64,000 nucleotides of DNA, from positions 16,355-80,354 of the forward strand of contig JAVDPD010000028.1 in assembly GCA_031296935.1 (NCBI GenBank), read 5' to 3'. Source of the stretch: Cerasicoccus maritimus. Its GTDB lineage: Bacteria > Verrucomicrobiota > Verrucomicrobiia > Opitutales > Cerasicoccaceae. The position numbers and the translations under genes were made by a program. Positions 33,481 to 46,300 of this stretch are shown here, piece after piece (position 1 is the first letter of the stretch; each line of letters opens with the position of its first letter). The notes under the pieces were generated by a model, which was not told where the DNA came from, did no database searches, and saw only the letters and a program-made list of their open reading frames with translations.

Positions 33481-34881
33481 ATGGAAAACACCACCCCTTC
33501 ACACACGGTCCCGGCCAACGTTTCCGGCGTCGTCCCCTCACTGGCCCAAGTCGCGGACTTTGGCCCACCGCAATCCGAAGTAGGCATCGGCTGCCTGATG
33601 CCGTGGCTCGGCAAGTTGTACATTTTGAACTACGTCTCCCACCGCAGCAATACCGGCACCGGTGTCGGATTGCGCGTCGTCGAGGGCGACTTCTCGATGA
33701 GCATTCACCCGGCCGCCGTCGATGGCACCTATGCAAACCGCTACGTGCACTCGCCCAGCAGCCAGATGATCATCGGGCCACACGTGATCGACACCAAGCA
33801 CAACGTGCGCACGGTCGAGGCGTTGATCGACATTCGCCTTTGCGGCACGGCCACTCACCTCACCGATCCCGACAACCTCGTTTACATGCTTGGCATGGAA
33901 GGCGAGCTGTTCGAGCTCAACGTGCACACACTGGAGTCGAAGCTGATCTTTGACCTCACCCAGGAGCTCGGCACGCCCGGCGAAGGTTCCTGTCATTTCA
34001 AGGATTGCTACACGAACCACGACCGACTCGTCATCACTAACAACGATTACAACGGCGACGACTTCGAAGGCAAACGCAACGAGGGCACCCTCGCTGAATA
34101 CGACGGCAAGTCGTGGAAAGTCCTTGAGCGCAAGCCGTTCATCTGCGTCAACGGACTGAGCTATTTCGGCGGCACGATTTTCGCTAATGGCTGGGACCGC
34201 GCGTCTGCTATTCTCAAGGTCTACACGAAAGACGACGACCAGTGGACGACCTACCGTTTACCCAAGGCATCGCATTGTTTCGATCACAAGTGGCAAACCG
34301 AGTGGCCACGCATTCGCTCCACCGAACACGAGCGCTTGCTCATGGATCACCACGGCATGTGGTATGAACTGTCGCCGTGGGCATTCGGCAACCGCGTTTG
34401 GGGCATTCGTCCGATCTCCACGCACCTCTGGGTACATGGCGACTTCTGCTCGTGGAAGGGCATGTTTGTAATCGGCGCCGACAACACCAGCCACGAAGGC
34501 GGAGGCAACCTGCAATGCGCCGAACCGCAGTCCGGCATTTGGATGGGCAAAACCGACGACCTCTGGAACCTCGGCAAACCGACTGGTTGGGGCGGCCCGT
34601 GGTGGGAAACCGAAGTCGCAGCCGACGAGGCATCCGACCCGTATTTAATGACCGGCTTCGATAAGAAGGTCCTCCACCTGAGCCACGAATCGGACGGCCC
34701 CATCAGCTTCGATGTGGAAATCGATTTTCAAGGCAACGGCAAGTGGAAGACCTACCAGACCATCGAAGTGCCTGCCAACGGCTACACGCCACACGTCTTC
34801 CCTGAAGGCTTCAGTGCGCATTGGGTCCGCATCGTCGCGAAGAGCGTCTGCACCGCCACGGCGCAACTTCACTACACCTAA
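33481..34881 (+). CDS. Unrecognised cytoplasmic protein, propeller-like (LacI-linked)
   Basis: The protein has 466 residues from the ATG at 33481. It has no signal peptide. Repeated short beta segments ending in a hydrophobic-aromatic pair (LYILNYVSHRSN, LVYMLGMEGELFELNV, YDGKSWKVLERK, MWYELSPWAFGNRVWG, FVIGADNTSHEGGGN) suggest a beta-propeller. Many Trp, His and Asp residues line these strands (WDRASAI, WGGPWWETEV), as in carbohydrate-binding or glycoside-cleaving folds. The last 90 residues look like a separate beta sandwich (ISFDVEIDFQGNGKWKTYQT). I do not recognise the family. Divergent LacI control points to sugar metabolism; that is inference only. Confidence 0.8.
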   Translation: MENTTPSHTVPANVSGVVPSLAQVADFGPPQSEVGIGCLMPWLGKLYILNYVSHRSNTGTGVGLRVVEGDFSMSIHPAAVDGTYANRYVHSPSSQMIIGPHVIDTKHNVRTVEALIDIRLCGTATHLTDPDNLVYMLGMEGELFELNVHTLESKLIFDLTQELGTPGEGSCHFKDCYTNHDRLVITNNDYNGDDFEGKRNEGTLAEYDGKSWKVLERKPFICVNGLSYFGGTIFANGWDRASAILKVYTKDDDQWTTYRLPKASHCFDHKWQTEWPRIRSTEHERLLMDHHGMWYELSPWAFGNRVWGIRPISTHLWVHGDFCSWKGMFVIGADNTSHEGGGNLQCAEPQSGIWMGKTDDLWNLGKPTGWGGPWWETEVAADEASDPYLMTGFDKKVLHLSHESDGPISFDVEIDFQGNGKWKTYQTIEVPANGYTPHVFPEGFSAHWVRIVAKSVCTATAQLHYT

Positions 34882-34902
34882 CGGATCAAGTTTGCTGAGC
34901 GC

Positions 34903-35553
34903 CTATTGCTTCAGCTGAATATTCCGAAAACGAACGGGGGCGCCTTCGCTTTGCAGAGCGATGGCACCTTTGCTCGGTTCGACCTTGCTGATCTGGTTAA
35001 CCGTCTGTCCGTTGACGATCACCGTCATTTCTGCGCCCTGCGCAATGACCTCCAGGGTGTTCCATTCGCCCACGGGCTTATCGGCTGTTTCCTTGCGATC
35101 CAAGCGCGTCACGGGCACGCCCGGCGCCACAAACATCGAGCCCTCCCCCACGAATCCAGGTAGTTGACCAATGGCGTAAATATCACCCGCCATGCCATGC
35201 TGAAGCTGCACCTCGATGCTGCTCGGCCACGTGCGGAAGCCACTCGTCGCCGGCAAAGCATGGAGCAAGACGCCGCTATTGCCGCCGGTTTCGGAGTCCC
35301 ACTTCCACTCGAGCGTCAAGGTGTAGTCGCTGACATTTTCCGCGAGTATCAGGTAGCCGCGCGGCTTGCCGCTGCAGACCAACTCCCCTGCCTCTATCGT
35401 CCAGGCATGCCCACTATCGAGCTGCTTTTCGCCGTCGTAAAAGCTCAACTCGACCAAGGGGCCCTGGGGGAGCGTTTGGGTATCGGCGCTGGCCGCGCAA
35501 GAGAACATCTCCGCCAAAACTATGGCAACCGAACAAAAGCAGGTGTTTCGCAT
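34903..35553 (-). CDS. Secreted DUF1080 (3-keto-disaccharide hydrolase-like) protein
   Basis: The 216-residue protein has a signal peptide (RNTCFCSVAIVLAEMFSCAASA). The core matches DUF1080, a concanavalin-like sandwich common in Verrucomicrobia and Planctomycetes: VSDYTLTLEWKWDSETGGNSGVL-type strand with the GNSG motif, SSIEVQLQHG, GEWNTLEVIAQG, VNGQTVNQI, and GAIALQSEGAPVRFRNI. Some family members hydrolyse 3-keto-glycosides; others have no tested activity. It follows the PEP-CTERM gene on the same strand with a 51-base gap and converges with the propeller-like gene at 21 bases. Confidence 0.85.
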   Translation of the reverse strand: MRNTCFCSVAIVLAEMFSCAASADTQTLPQGPLVELSFYDGEKQLDSGHAWTIEAGELVCSGKPRGYLILAENVSDYTLTLEWKWDSETGGNSGVLLHALPATSGFRTWPSSIEVQLQHGMAGDIYAIGQLPGFVGEGSMFVAPGVPVTRLDRKETADKPVGEWNTLEVIAQGAEMTVIVNGQTVNQISKVEPSKGAIALQSEGAPVRFRNIQLKQ

Positions 35554-35604
35554 GCGCCAGACTATGGCGTTAGATAGCAGCGGTTAAAAGGGAAATCCGA
35601 GCGT

Positions 35605-37380
35605 TTAGCACGTCTTTGCCGCGACTTTCTTGCGCCGGCGATAGTAGTCTCCAACGCCGAGCAATAACAAGGTTCCGCCAAAGGCGTATGTGGAGGGCTC
35701 GGGAATGACCCCTGGCACGATCTCTCCAGTGCTCAGAATGTAGGCGTCGTAAATACCCGGCTCCAGGCCATAGGGATTTACAAACTTGATCTTGCTCAGC
35801 TGATCCGCAGTTAGGCCCGAGCTATCCGTGCCGATGTAAAACTGGTCGGTGCCGCCCCCACCGGTGCCGGTTACAATGTTGTAAGCATTGCCAGACCATT
35901 CCGTGATGAGCAAAGTTTCGGAGCTCGACCAATCGATGCCCGAGCTATCCGCAAAGGAAATGATGGTGCTCGTGGAGTCGCCAGTGAAATTCATTTCGGA
36001 GTCCGCACTGAGCGTGAGGCTAAGTGTGCCCAGGCTTTCATTAACGTTGTTGAGTTCAATGTAGCCACTGCTGTAGTTAACCGTCGTCGTGCTGCCAAAC
36101 TGGACATCGGAAGCGGGCGTAGTTTCAGAAACAATCAACGAGCCGCCCTCGATGCTGATATTAGTCGTGCCACCGCTGTTAAAGCCAAGGCGCGGATTCG
36201 TGCCCGTGCCTTCCAGTTCTAGCGTGCCACTTTGCAAGGCCAGTGTTCCATCGATTTCACCAGTCTGCGAACCCGCGAGCACCAATGTGCCACCGCCTGT
36301 CAGGTTAACATCCTGAGTGCTCGAAATCGCGGTTTCGATCGTTGCGGTATTACCACTGTAAACATTGATAAACGCGGTATCGATCATACTGTTGTTACCT
36401 TCACCGTCGTCGAAGGCAATTAACTGGTCGTCAGTATCAAAAACAATCTCACCGCCAGTCCCATGCCCGATCGTCACCGTGCCGTCCACAAAGTCCAAAC
36501 CGAAAACATTCGAGCTCCCAGCCTTGGTCACGGTAAAGTCACCACTGGCCTCTCCAGTTCCACCGTCATTCGCGGAAAAAGTCGCCACTTTATATTCGGT
36601 ATAGGCACCGGTCGAAACATTGCCCGTAGGATCATCACTCCAATTGGTATTGGTGCTGTTCCATGTGCCTGCCGCATCACCACCTCCATCGTTGGTTGCG
36701 CCCGCTGTCGATCCGTTAATGTCCCAATAAACCCCAGCAGTGAAACCCGCCGTTTGCACGTGGTATGAAGTGGGCGATTCATAGATACTACCGCCACCGG
36801 TGTCAGCGCCGCTATCCACCGATCCCCAAACAGCCGTGTCGGCTGAGCTTACGTACCAGGAGCGGGTAGTCGTCGAGCTGCTGGCGTCTGGCATTTGCCA
36901 TGCGGCGTCGATACTACTGGAACCGTCAATCAACTGTGTATAGAGCGCCCACTGTGTGGTCGTATCCATCGAATCCACATCATTTTCGTTGTAGATCCAA
37001 ACATAGGCCTGCTGACCAGCGGCAAAGGTGTAGCTGCTATCGGCGCCTGTATAGGTGGAGGTCGTTTGCTGGCTGGAATCCAGCCCGGCACTATCCAGAT
37101 AGAGCCCGACATTAGTTGCCCCAGCTGTATAGAAAAACGGATCACCATCAAAAGCATGCCAGTTGTCTGCCCATTCATCTATGTTGTCCGCCGTCGGCAC
37201 AAAGCTGCCAAAGGTGCCGAGTTCATAGGTGTACCCATTGCTAGGTGACGGAATCGACGTGCCATCCTGCTGCACGATACGATTGAAGGAAATTCCCGTC
37301 CCCCAATTGATCGTAATCTGGGCGACTAACGCACTCGGCAAGAGGAAGAGGATTGCTAGATATGTTCTTTTAAAAATCAC
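35605..37380 (-). CDS. PEP-CTERM protein with novel N-terminal domain and beta-strand repeats
   Basis: The protein has 591 residues from a GTG at 37378-37380, where the signal peptide starts (IFKRTYLAILFLLPSALVA). This start leaves 16 bases after the giant gene, whereas an upstream frame would overlap it. Residues about 20-190 form a domain (ITINWGTG, FGSFVPTADNIDEWADNW, AGQQAYVWI) shared with the 49730 protein. The middle (GGTLVLAGSQTGEIDGTLAL, LTLSADSEMNFTGD) is autotransporter-associated repeat sequence. The end is a PEP-CTERM tag: IPEPST, hydrophobic LLLLGVG, RRRKK. It is probably anchored on the cell surface together with the giant protein. Confidence 0.85.
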   Translation of the reverse strand: MIFKRTYLAILFLLPSALVAQITINWGTGISFNRIVQQDGTSIPSPSNGYTYELGTFGSFVPTADNIDEWADNWHAFDGDPFFYTAGATNVGLYLDSAGLDSSQQTTSTYTGADSSYTFAAGQQAYVWIYNENDVDSMDTTTQWALYTQLIDGSSSIDAAWQMPDASSSTTTRSWYVSSADTAVWGSVDSGADTGGGSIYESPTSYHVQTAGFTAGVYWDINGSTAGATNDGGGDAAGTWNSTNTNWSDDPTGNVSTGAYTEYKVATFSANDGGTGEASGDFTVTKAGSSNVFGLDFVDGTVTIGHGTGGEIVFDTDDQLIAFDDGEGNNSMIDTAFINVYSGNTATIETAISSTQDVNLTGGGTLVLAGSQTGEIDGTLALQSGTLELEGTGTNPRLGFNSGGTTNISIEGGSLIVSETTPASDVQFGSTTTVNYSSGYIELNNVNESLGTLSLTLSADSEMNFTGDSTSTIISFADSSGIDWSSSETLLITEWSGNAYNIVTGTGGGGTDQFYIGTDSSGLTADQLSKIKFVNPYGLEPGIYDAYILSTGEIVPGVIPEPSTYAFGGTLLLLGVGDYYRRRKKVAAKTC

Positions 37381-37396
37381 TGTAGCAGGAAAGTCA

Positions 37397-40300
37397 TCAA
37401 GGCGTGGGCTCGGGGACGATGAGCACAGTCTCATCGCCCTCGGGTAGCTTAATCAGGCTCGCACGGTCACTGCGGAATTGCAGCGTATTGGGCGAATCAT
37501 TGAGGTTCGTAAAGGGTGGTCCACCAACTTCAGCATAGTCGATCCATGCATCCTCGGTGTCATCGAAGAGGAAGAATACTGTGGCGCGACCATCTATTTC
37601 TGGATCAGTGTCCCAGAGTAGGATTTCCGCAGCGTTATCCGGGTCTGCCCCCGCCTGGAATACACTGGAGGTCATGCCGCGACCGTTTTGCCCGTCGTCT
37701 GCGCCATCCACGGGCACCTGGGTGACAGGATAGAGAGCACCAATGAGGTTATACCCAGCAATGGTTGGGTCGCCGCCATTGTCGTTGAGCACAACTGCGG
37801 AATCATGGTTTCTCACCTTACCGTAAGCGTAGATCTTCGAGGCTTCCTGACGGGAAATAATCACAAAGCCCGTCGCAGGATCGATAGTCAAACTGCCCTG
37901 ATCTTCGAATGGATAAAGCTGGTCCTCACGCACCCAATAGGCACCCTCTGTCACGCCAAAGAATGCCCACTCGGGACCATAATACCCCAGCATGAAGGCT
38001 TCGTATTCAGGTATGGAGCGGCGGTTATTGAAGATGTAAATGTGAGTCGCCAAGTTCGGGTCTCCGCTGTCCTGACCAACGAACGTGCTATCCTTATCAA
38101 AGAGCTCATCAAATGTGCGGTAGCGGCGAATCTTAATGTCGGCACCCGTGAGTGCAGGCATGTCGTTAGCGGTGTTGAAAGTATCTCCGCCAGTTGGGGA
38201 ATAGATATCGGTATCAGTGGTGAGTGTCACTTCGTCAACATCGCCGCTGGCGATTTCAAAGCGGTGCCCTTCAAAAGCGCCACTAGCCACCTCCACGTAG
38301 TAACCTCCGCCATTGACCAGCGCCCCGAGGTCAGAGCCATTGGCCGTGCTACCCAAGTCAAGGATCTGCCCCGCAACGGCATCTACCGTGCCGCAGAAGA
38401 CTTCATCCATCGTAAACGGATTGCTCCAGGAGTTGGCCTCCGCCAGCTCCATCTGAGTAGCCTGCCAACCATAGACTTGCGTGTAGAGCGTTGTCGCGCC
38501 AGTAGTCACGGCTAAGCGCACGAGGCCGAAATCGGTAGAGTTAAAGCCCGATGCAGCTTGTATGTTACCGTAGGTAATTGTTTCAAAACTGCCGTTGTCT
38601 ATGCTGGTGAATGGCGCCGATACCGAGCTATTGGCTGGAATAGTTGCGATAGTGAACCAAGTGCCCAACAAGTCATTGGTGCCCTCCAACGTGTAGCTAA
38701 CGTTGAGCAGATTATTCGGACGCGAGAAGACGACATCAAAACGCCCAGTAGATGCATCGATCAACTGCAAGCGCAATAGACCGTTGGCGAGGACGCCCGT
38801 GCTGGTGTCGCCATTAAGTGCGAGTTCGAGGAAGTCGGATTCGCAATCGCTATCGCTGTTAGCCGTGGCACTAGAATCAAAGAATGACGTGCTGCTAGTA
38901 ATAGAGCCACCACTGGTCACCACTATACCCGTGATGATCGCATTATCATTGGCGCCATCGTCGTCACCAGTACTGTAGTAGCCACTGGGATCAGTTTCGC
39001 GGATGATGTAAGTTCCAACCGGCACAGAGGCAAATGCGTAATCGCCATTTACATCGCTGGTAGCCGGAAAGTCATAAACAATGTCTACGCCATCGATGAG
39101 GCCGTTACCGTTCGCATCAAGAATCAAATCGATAGTTGCGTTGGCCAAACCTGGCTCACCGCTATCATAATCACCGCTCAGGTTGAGGTCGTCGTATACC
39201 GTGCCGGAGATCGATCCATATTCAGCCTCAAGGAAAATCAGACTGGTGAGGGTATCGCCATTACTGGCTAGGCTCAGCGCATTCTCGTCACCAATAACGT
39301 TGTTGATCGTATTATTAAATCCGTCTGTGTCCGAAACGCTGATGTAACCGACTGGCTGATTGAGCTGCACAACGCGATAATCGCCCAGCGGCAGGTTCTC
39401 AAAGCTGAAGGTGCCCAAGCCATCCGTTGTCGACTCCGGTTCTTGCACACCGGCCGTGTTTGGATCGGTGTCGATTGTTGAGCCGTCAGCGTTTCGCAAG
39501 GTAATGACAATACCAGCAAGTCCTACATCACCCACACCATTGCCATCGGCATCTGCCAAAACTTGCCCCGAAATCACGCCCACGTTGACTGCATCAAATA
39601 CCGATGATGTCAGCGGCGATGTTTGCTGGACACTAGTGTAAGATGCAGTGTTGTTGATCGAAGAGACGTCGGGAAAATCGTTAACCGTAACTGCGTATGT
39701 AATGGTGAGAGTGTCACCAGCATTCATATCAATATCGTCCGCAGCGGTAATTAACTGACCTGCTGTAGTTGGGTCACCTGCATCGTCAGTTATCGTAAAG
39801 ACTGAATTGGCGACAATCTCTATTTCGTTCACCGACATGTAACCGGTAAACCCATTACCAGTAAGGCGGATCACGCTGTTCGCGCCGATCAAAGCAGACG
39901 GTATGTCAACGGCAAGTTGGGATGGGTTGGTACCAAGCGCACCGACCAACTGATAAACTTCAGTCCAAGTCGAACCATTGTTTCCGGATACTTCTATCGT
40001 GAAGGTATCCGTCCCATTTATCGTGTTGTATTGCTGAAGATTAATATTGATCGTCGCCGACGTCATTGAGGTCAGATCGATCGGGCGTTGCAGGGTGTAA
40101 TCGCCCCCGCCCAGTCCGGTCCAGAAAAGATCTTCGTAACTGCCTCCATCAATCTGAATGCCTCCAGCAGCAGGATTGTCTCCTGACTCCGATCCGCCTT
40201 CCGTCCAGGAGCCTGACCAAGTATCGCTACCAAAACTATTACTGTAGGATTGGGTCGAGAAGTCATCCAGGTATTCCAAACCACCAGCGTCTCCAGACCA

Positions 40301-43300
40301 GGTGTAGCTGGCGCTGTCGGCTACGTAAGTTGTGCCAGCAGGTAGTAAGTCCGTAATCGTTACGTTCTCCTGCACCGATCCGGTATTATTTGTGATGACG
40401 ATTGTGTAGTTGACCGTGTCACCGGGATCGAGGTCCCCTGCAGCATCCGAAGTCTTCACCACATCGATCAACGCCGTTTGCTGTTGATAGCCAAAGTCCA
40501 CATCGGTTTGGTCGGTATTATCACCCAAGGTTACCTCGACCGGAACGCTAGTCGTCGCATTATAGGCCGGCGGCCCGGGCAAAGTGCTTTCGTCGACTCG
40601 AACGTCGTAATCTCCGGCATCAAGATTCGGGAAAGTATAGTCGCCATTGGCGTCTGTATCTGCGGTCGGCTCGTTTAAGTCGAAAACACCATTCTCGTTA
40701 AGGTCGAGGTAAACGGTGATGCCGCTCAAACCGCTTTCACCACCACCCTGTGACTGATCACCATCGGCGTCATCCCATACACGCCCCGTTACACTGGATG
40801 TTTGCGTGGTCAACAAAGTATCGCTGGCGCTAGCGTCAAGCAAGTTGGCAAATTCATCTTCAGCATCGTCAACAATGGCTGAATTGGCAACGGGATTCGA
40901 CTCGCCAATGACTCGGAACGTAATCGTTAAGTCGGTTGACTCACCGGAGTTAAGCGATCCCAAATCATCCCATACAATCGAGCCGCGTGTTACTGAGCTG
41001 GGCAAGATAGATGCGGAAACGTACTCAATGTGGTCAGCATTGTAGCTATCTTCCAGCGGTAGTGTGAGGACGTTGGTATTGCCATCGTTGGCAATACTTA
41101 TTGTGTAGGTCGCCAAGTCACCATAACTCAGGGTAACAGCGCCGCCATCCAAACTCTTGGTGACTGATAGATTCGGGCCCTGATTACCATCGAGGAAGTA
41201 ATTGCCCGCATAGGTGGTGTTTGGCGCAGCTGTGATGCTGATCTGGTTGTCATTCGCACCATCGGTGTCTGCGGTGCTCAGGTAATTCGCTGGATCCGTT
41301 TCAAGCAAAACATAATCCCCCGCTGGCACAGAGAAGCTGAAATTACCCGATCCATCCGTAACAGCCGTGTCGACCAAATCTTCGCTAAAGTCCACAAGGC
41401 CGTTTTGATTAGCGTCATTGTAGAGCTCCACCGTGACGCCGCTAATACCGGAATCAGCGTCACCCGTGTCTCCGTCGCTATCGGTGTCATCGCGCACCTG
41501 GCCGCTAATCGTCGCCGGAATGCCGTCGATAAAGTCGATGTTCGTTTCGTCCACACCAGCTCCCAACGCAATGAGCGTGATGCTGGCGTCGCCACCGTCG
41601 GAGTCACTCACCGAGACGTAGCCCGAGGCGTCCTCGGCTACGATCTGGTAAACGCCCGGGCGTAAATTCCCGAAGCTAAAGGCACCGCCTCCAGCGGTAG
41701 TTACTTCAACATCCACGCCATCGAATACACCATTGCTATTACGGTCGATGAAGACACGCACACCGTCGATACCAACATCGCCAGTACCATCGCCATCGGT
41801 ATCGTCATAGACCACACCGGAAATGCTGCCTGGCAAAAGTTCCTCAGTAAAATAGTAGCCAGTATTCAACCCGATGCCAACGGTGATCAACGTCACGTCG
41901 CCAATGCGGTTAACCAAGCCGCCGTCCGACGAACCTACACTCTGATAGCCACTTGGCTGCACTTGGCGTACGATATATGAAGTCCCAGCAACAAGGTCAG
42001 TAAAGAAGAACTGGCCGGATATATTTGAGGTCGTCGTCGTGGCTTGTACGCCAACGGTCTCGGAATCACTGTCAATTGAATTCCCTGACGAATCCAGTAG
42101 CTCCAACACGACATTGGCGATGCCAATATCTCCAACTCCGTCGCCATTATAGTCCTCGTAAACATAACCAACAATTGTCGCAGGCTGCTGCTCAATGAAG
42201 GTGTTGCCGCTCGTAGTGACGTCGTCCGTGATGACGATTAGCGTCACGTCACCGAGAATATTTTCGTCTCCACCGTCATCGGCGCTCGCAACGCTAAAGT
42301 AGCCACTCGGCTGCGTTTGCTTCACTTGGTAGCTACCCGGCACCACACCTTCGAAGCTGTAGGCACCATCGCTGTCCGTTGTGGTAACGGTGATTTGAAC
42401 GCCTGGTAAATCGGTGTCGCTGTCGATCGAATTACCCGATGAATCCAGCAGCTCGACAGTCACGTTTTCAATGCCCAAGTTGCCATTACCATCGCCCGTG
42501 GTATCTTCGAGCACGTAACCGCTGAGGATACCCTGAGCAGGATTGTAAATGTCGTTCGTGACGCTGGAGTCGGTCGGCGTCAGTTGTTGGTCACTCACCA
42601 CACTGGCGGTGTTGGTAATAGAGACGCCCGCCGGATCATCGACAACCTTCACCTTGTAGGTAATCGTCAGGTATTGACCGTCAGCGAGCAGGTAGTCATT
42701 GCCCAACTCGGTGTTGGTCGGGAAGTTACCCGCCGAACCTGTCTGTGATTCAGCTTCCGTCCAATCAACACTGATAACGATGTCGTCAAAATTGACCCAA
42801 TCGTTGTCTTCGAGAATCCCGCTCTCGGAGTAAAAACGAATCACAGTATTCGCGGTAAAGAATCCACTGGTGATCGTGATCGGCGTTCCCTGATCCACGA
42901 AATCATTATCATTGTTTCCGTCGCCGTAAGTGCCAAGCGTCGTCCAAGGCGCTGAGCCCGTTGCGGAGATCTGCACGTCCACATCGTCATCGGCGGCATT
43001 CAGCGATACGCGGCGATAAGTGAAATCAATCGTGGCGGAATCCGCAGCCGACAGGTCAACTCCGCGACCCGCGCCATTGTCCTGGTTTTCAATCGTCAGC
43101 GCCCAAGACGGCGTGTTGGCGCCAGTGTCATTTGCGATTTCAATATCGTCGACGTCGAAACCGTTACTCTCATCGATTTCAAACCAATTTCCAACCCACC
43201 CCGGCACACCGCCAGAGGCAATCGGCGTGCCGCCGGTTTCATCCTGCGACTCGAAATCCTCGGTAATGTTCGTCGTGTAGTTATTTTCATAACCCAACGG

Positions 43301-46300
43301 TGCGTTGATGCTCAAGCTGCCGGAAACAAACGTGACATCGGACGGCAAGGAGTCGGTGATGTCGATGCCCGTGTGCGTGCTGCCCGAGGTGTTGGACACG
43401 AGCACGGTGTAAGTAATCGTGTCACCGGGTTCGACATCGCCCGTCGCATCAGAAGTCTTTACGATGCCCAAGCCAGTGAAGGCAAAACCGGTGTCCGCCG
43501 CAACCGTCGTGGCGCTGGCGTTGACCGTGACGCTCTGTGGATCGTTGGCCGTCGTAGGCGTCGAATCCATGCCGGAGGGCAGAGTCGAAGTATCCACCTT
43601 GATTGATACCGAGCCCGTCGTTGGTATCGCCAAAACATAGTCACCGGAGCTATCTGTTATGGCGCTGACTTCATCATCGTTGTCCCCAAGGATATCGTTG
43701 GTGCCATCAGGATCGAGAATGCCATCTGAGTTTACGTCATAGAACACCGTGACACCGCTCAAGTCGGGCTCACCCGCGTCCAGATTACCATCGCTATCCA
43801 AATCGATAAACAAGTGGCCGGCCACGCCTTGCGGCTGCTGGTAGCCAATCCCGTCAAATGTATTGATGCCCGAAGTCGCCGTGAGTGACTGTGGTTCGTT
43901 GTCCACCCCGAGGTCAGTCGTCAAAGTATAACCAGCGGGCAGCGAAGACTCATCCACGTTAACCCACACTTCGCCCGTGGCGACTTCTGCGGTGTAGCTG
44001 CCATCTGCCAGGGTGCGAATAGTCTGCACATTCCCCAGCGAATCAGTGATGATCACATCGACACCGCCAATGCCATCCTCGCCAACACCCGGCGTAGTGT
44101 CGCCATCGCCATCAACGTCGTTGAAAATGATGCCCGTCACGGTCGTCAGTTCGAGGCCGAAGTCGGCGTCCGCATCTTCGCCTGGATCAAGCGTCAGCGA
44201 GAAGTATGTCAGCGTCGGCGTGGTAATCGACAATGCGTCATCAAGGAAGTTTTCATCGATGCGAACCGTGTAAGTTCCTTCAGCGAGATTGCCGATGCGG
44301 TAAGCGCCATCGGAGTCAGTAATGTCAAACGGCTCGTTCGAATCACGTACGCCGTCGCCATCTAGGTCAATGTAAACACGTAAACCAGCCAAACCACTTT
44401 CAACCCCATCTTGAGAGCCGCTGCCATCGTCGTCCTGCCAAACAGTGCCACTCACGCTTGCGGCGTCGGTCGTCAGGTCTTCATTGCTGTCTTCAGCTGG
44501 GGGCACGGCATCCCCATTCACATCGATTGCAAATCGCGCTTCCCCAACGTTGAGCGCCGGATCGCACTCGCCTACGACGAGGAAGGTCAACGTGATCTGG
44601 GTAGTCGCGCCGGGTGCAAGCGTCGTAGCGCCAGCCAATAAGTCATTCCACTGAGCCACACCTCCACCACTGGAATCCGCAGCTGGCGTAGCTGCCAAAA
44701 ACTGAAGACAGGAACTGTAGTTATCCGTAAAGGGCAGCGTTTCAATCGTGGTGTCGCCAGTGTTTTCGATATCGATCGTAAATTCTACGAGATTGCCGTA
44801 GTAGGCCGTTTGCGCACCACCTTCGAGCGACTTGGTAATGGTTAAGCCGGGATTTGTCACGGTGAGGTTTTCCGTGTCGCTGTCGGACGGATCGTTGAAG
44901 GCAGAAGTCGTGTTCGCAGTCGCAGTGCTGCTGATCGTGCCAGCGGCCGCCGAGGTGTAGGTCACGGTGACCGAAGTGCTCTCCCCTACCCCCAAGGCAC
45001 CGAGGTCGTCCCAAGTCAACGTGCGCGTGCCAGTGGACACCGCATTGCTGTCCGGCGTAACCGACGCCGATACAAAAGTGAGCTCGGCATCGGCAAACGC
45101 ATCCTGCAATTCAACCGTGGCGAGGTCTACATTGCCAACATTGGTCACCGTGATTTGATAAACAACCTGATCACCGACAATCGCCGAGCCGTCCGAGGGC
45201 TCGACCAACACTTTGTCCACCACCACGCCAGCGGTATTTGGGGTGGTCAGTGGCACAGCAGCTTGATCCTGCGAGCCGTCCGTCGGATCGTCGTCGTCAA
45301 AATACGTTACCGTTAGACCGGTCCCTACGTCAGCATTAATGTCGCCATCGTCGGCATTGGTGGTGTCCGTCGCCGAGGGGAAGAGCGCCGTAAAGATGCC
45401 CGTATTGACGCCGGTTTCCACTAGAGTAACAACATCACTGTCCCCAGAGCTCGTAGTGATGGTGACTTGCACCGTATCAATAGCGCCAGAGTCCTCGTTT
45501 TCATCGTAGTCAATCAAGCGCACGCCAATGGATTCCGCACTCGTAAAGGTGTCTGTATCGGCACCATCATTGCCCGTTGTAAACGAAATTTGGGAAGGCG
45601 TGCCACCGTCGATCCCGGCCAATGTAATGGTGCTTTGCAGCGAGTCGGATACGGTGCCTTCTGTGCCTTCGTCCGCCGAAACGGTGATCGTATAAAGGCC
45701 ATCAGTTGCCGGAGTCTGCCACTCGTATTCGTAAGTCAAAGAGTCAGCATCACTGGCAATAAGTGAGGCGACTGAGCTCAAGTCACTCGGGTCAGGCGTC
45801 AGCAAATTAATACTGTTGGGATCTGTGATCTGAATACCCGGATTACTAATATCAGAAGTGCCAAACGGGTCACTGATGGTCGTGCGGATGTAGAATTTTT
45901 GGCCGACAAACCCATCAGTAACCAGGGTTCCATCTGGGTAAGGCGCATCATAGACATCTACATTCTCCACATCAATAACGGTCGTTGCAGGCAGTGCAAT
46001 CGCACTCGGATAGGTCCCACTATCATAAAGAATGTCGAATGCGATACCTGCGGCATTGACGAGTCCGAACTCTACTGCATCTCCCGGATCGATGGTGACA
46101 TCAGCGTCCAGCGTACCACTCCAATCGAGCTGGTATAGATTCGTAGCGCCCGTAGAAATCGTCGTCACATTCGCTGTCGAATCCTGGAAAAAGCTCGTGC
46201 TGTTTACTGAAAGGTCGAGTGCGATATCCACCGTAGCGCCAAGGCTGGCCGTCGTTTCGATGTAAAGCGTAGCACCCGCTGCGCCTCCAGTCGGCATACT

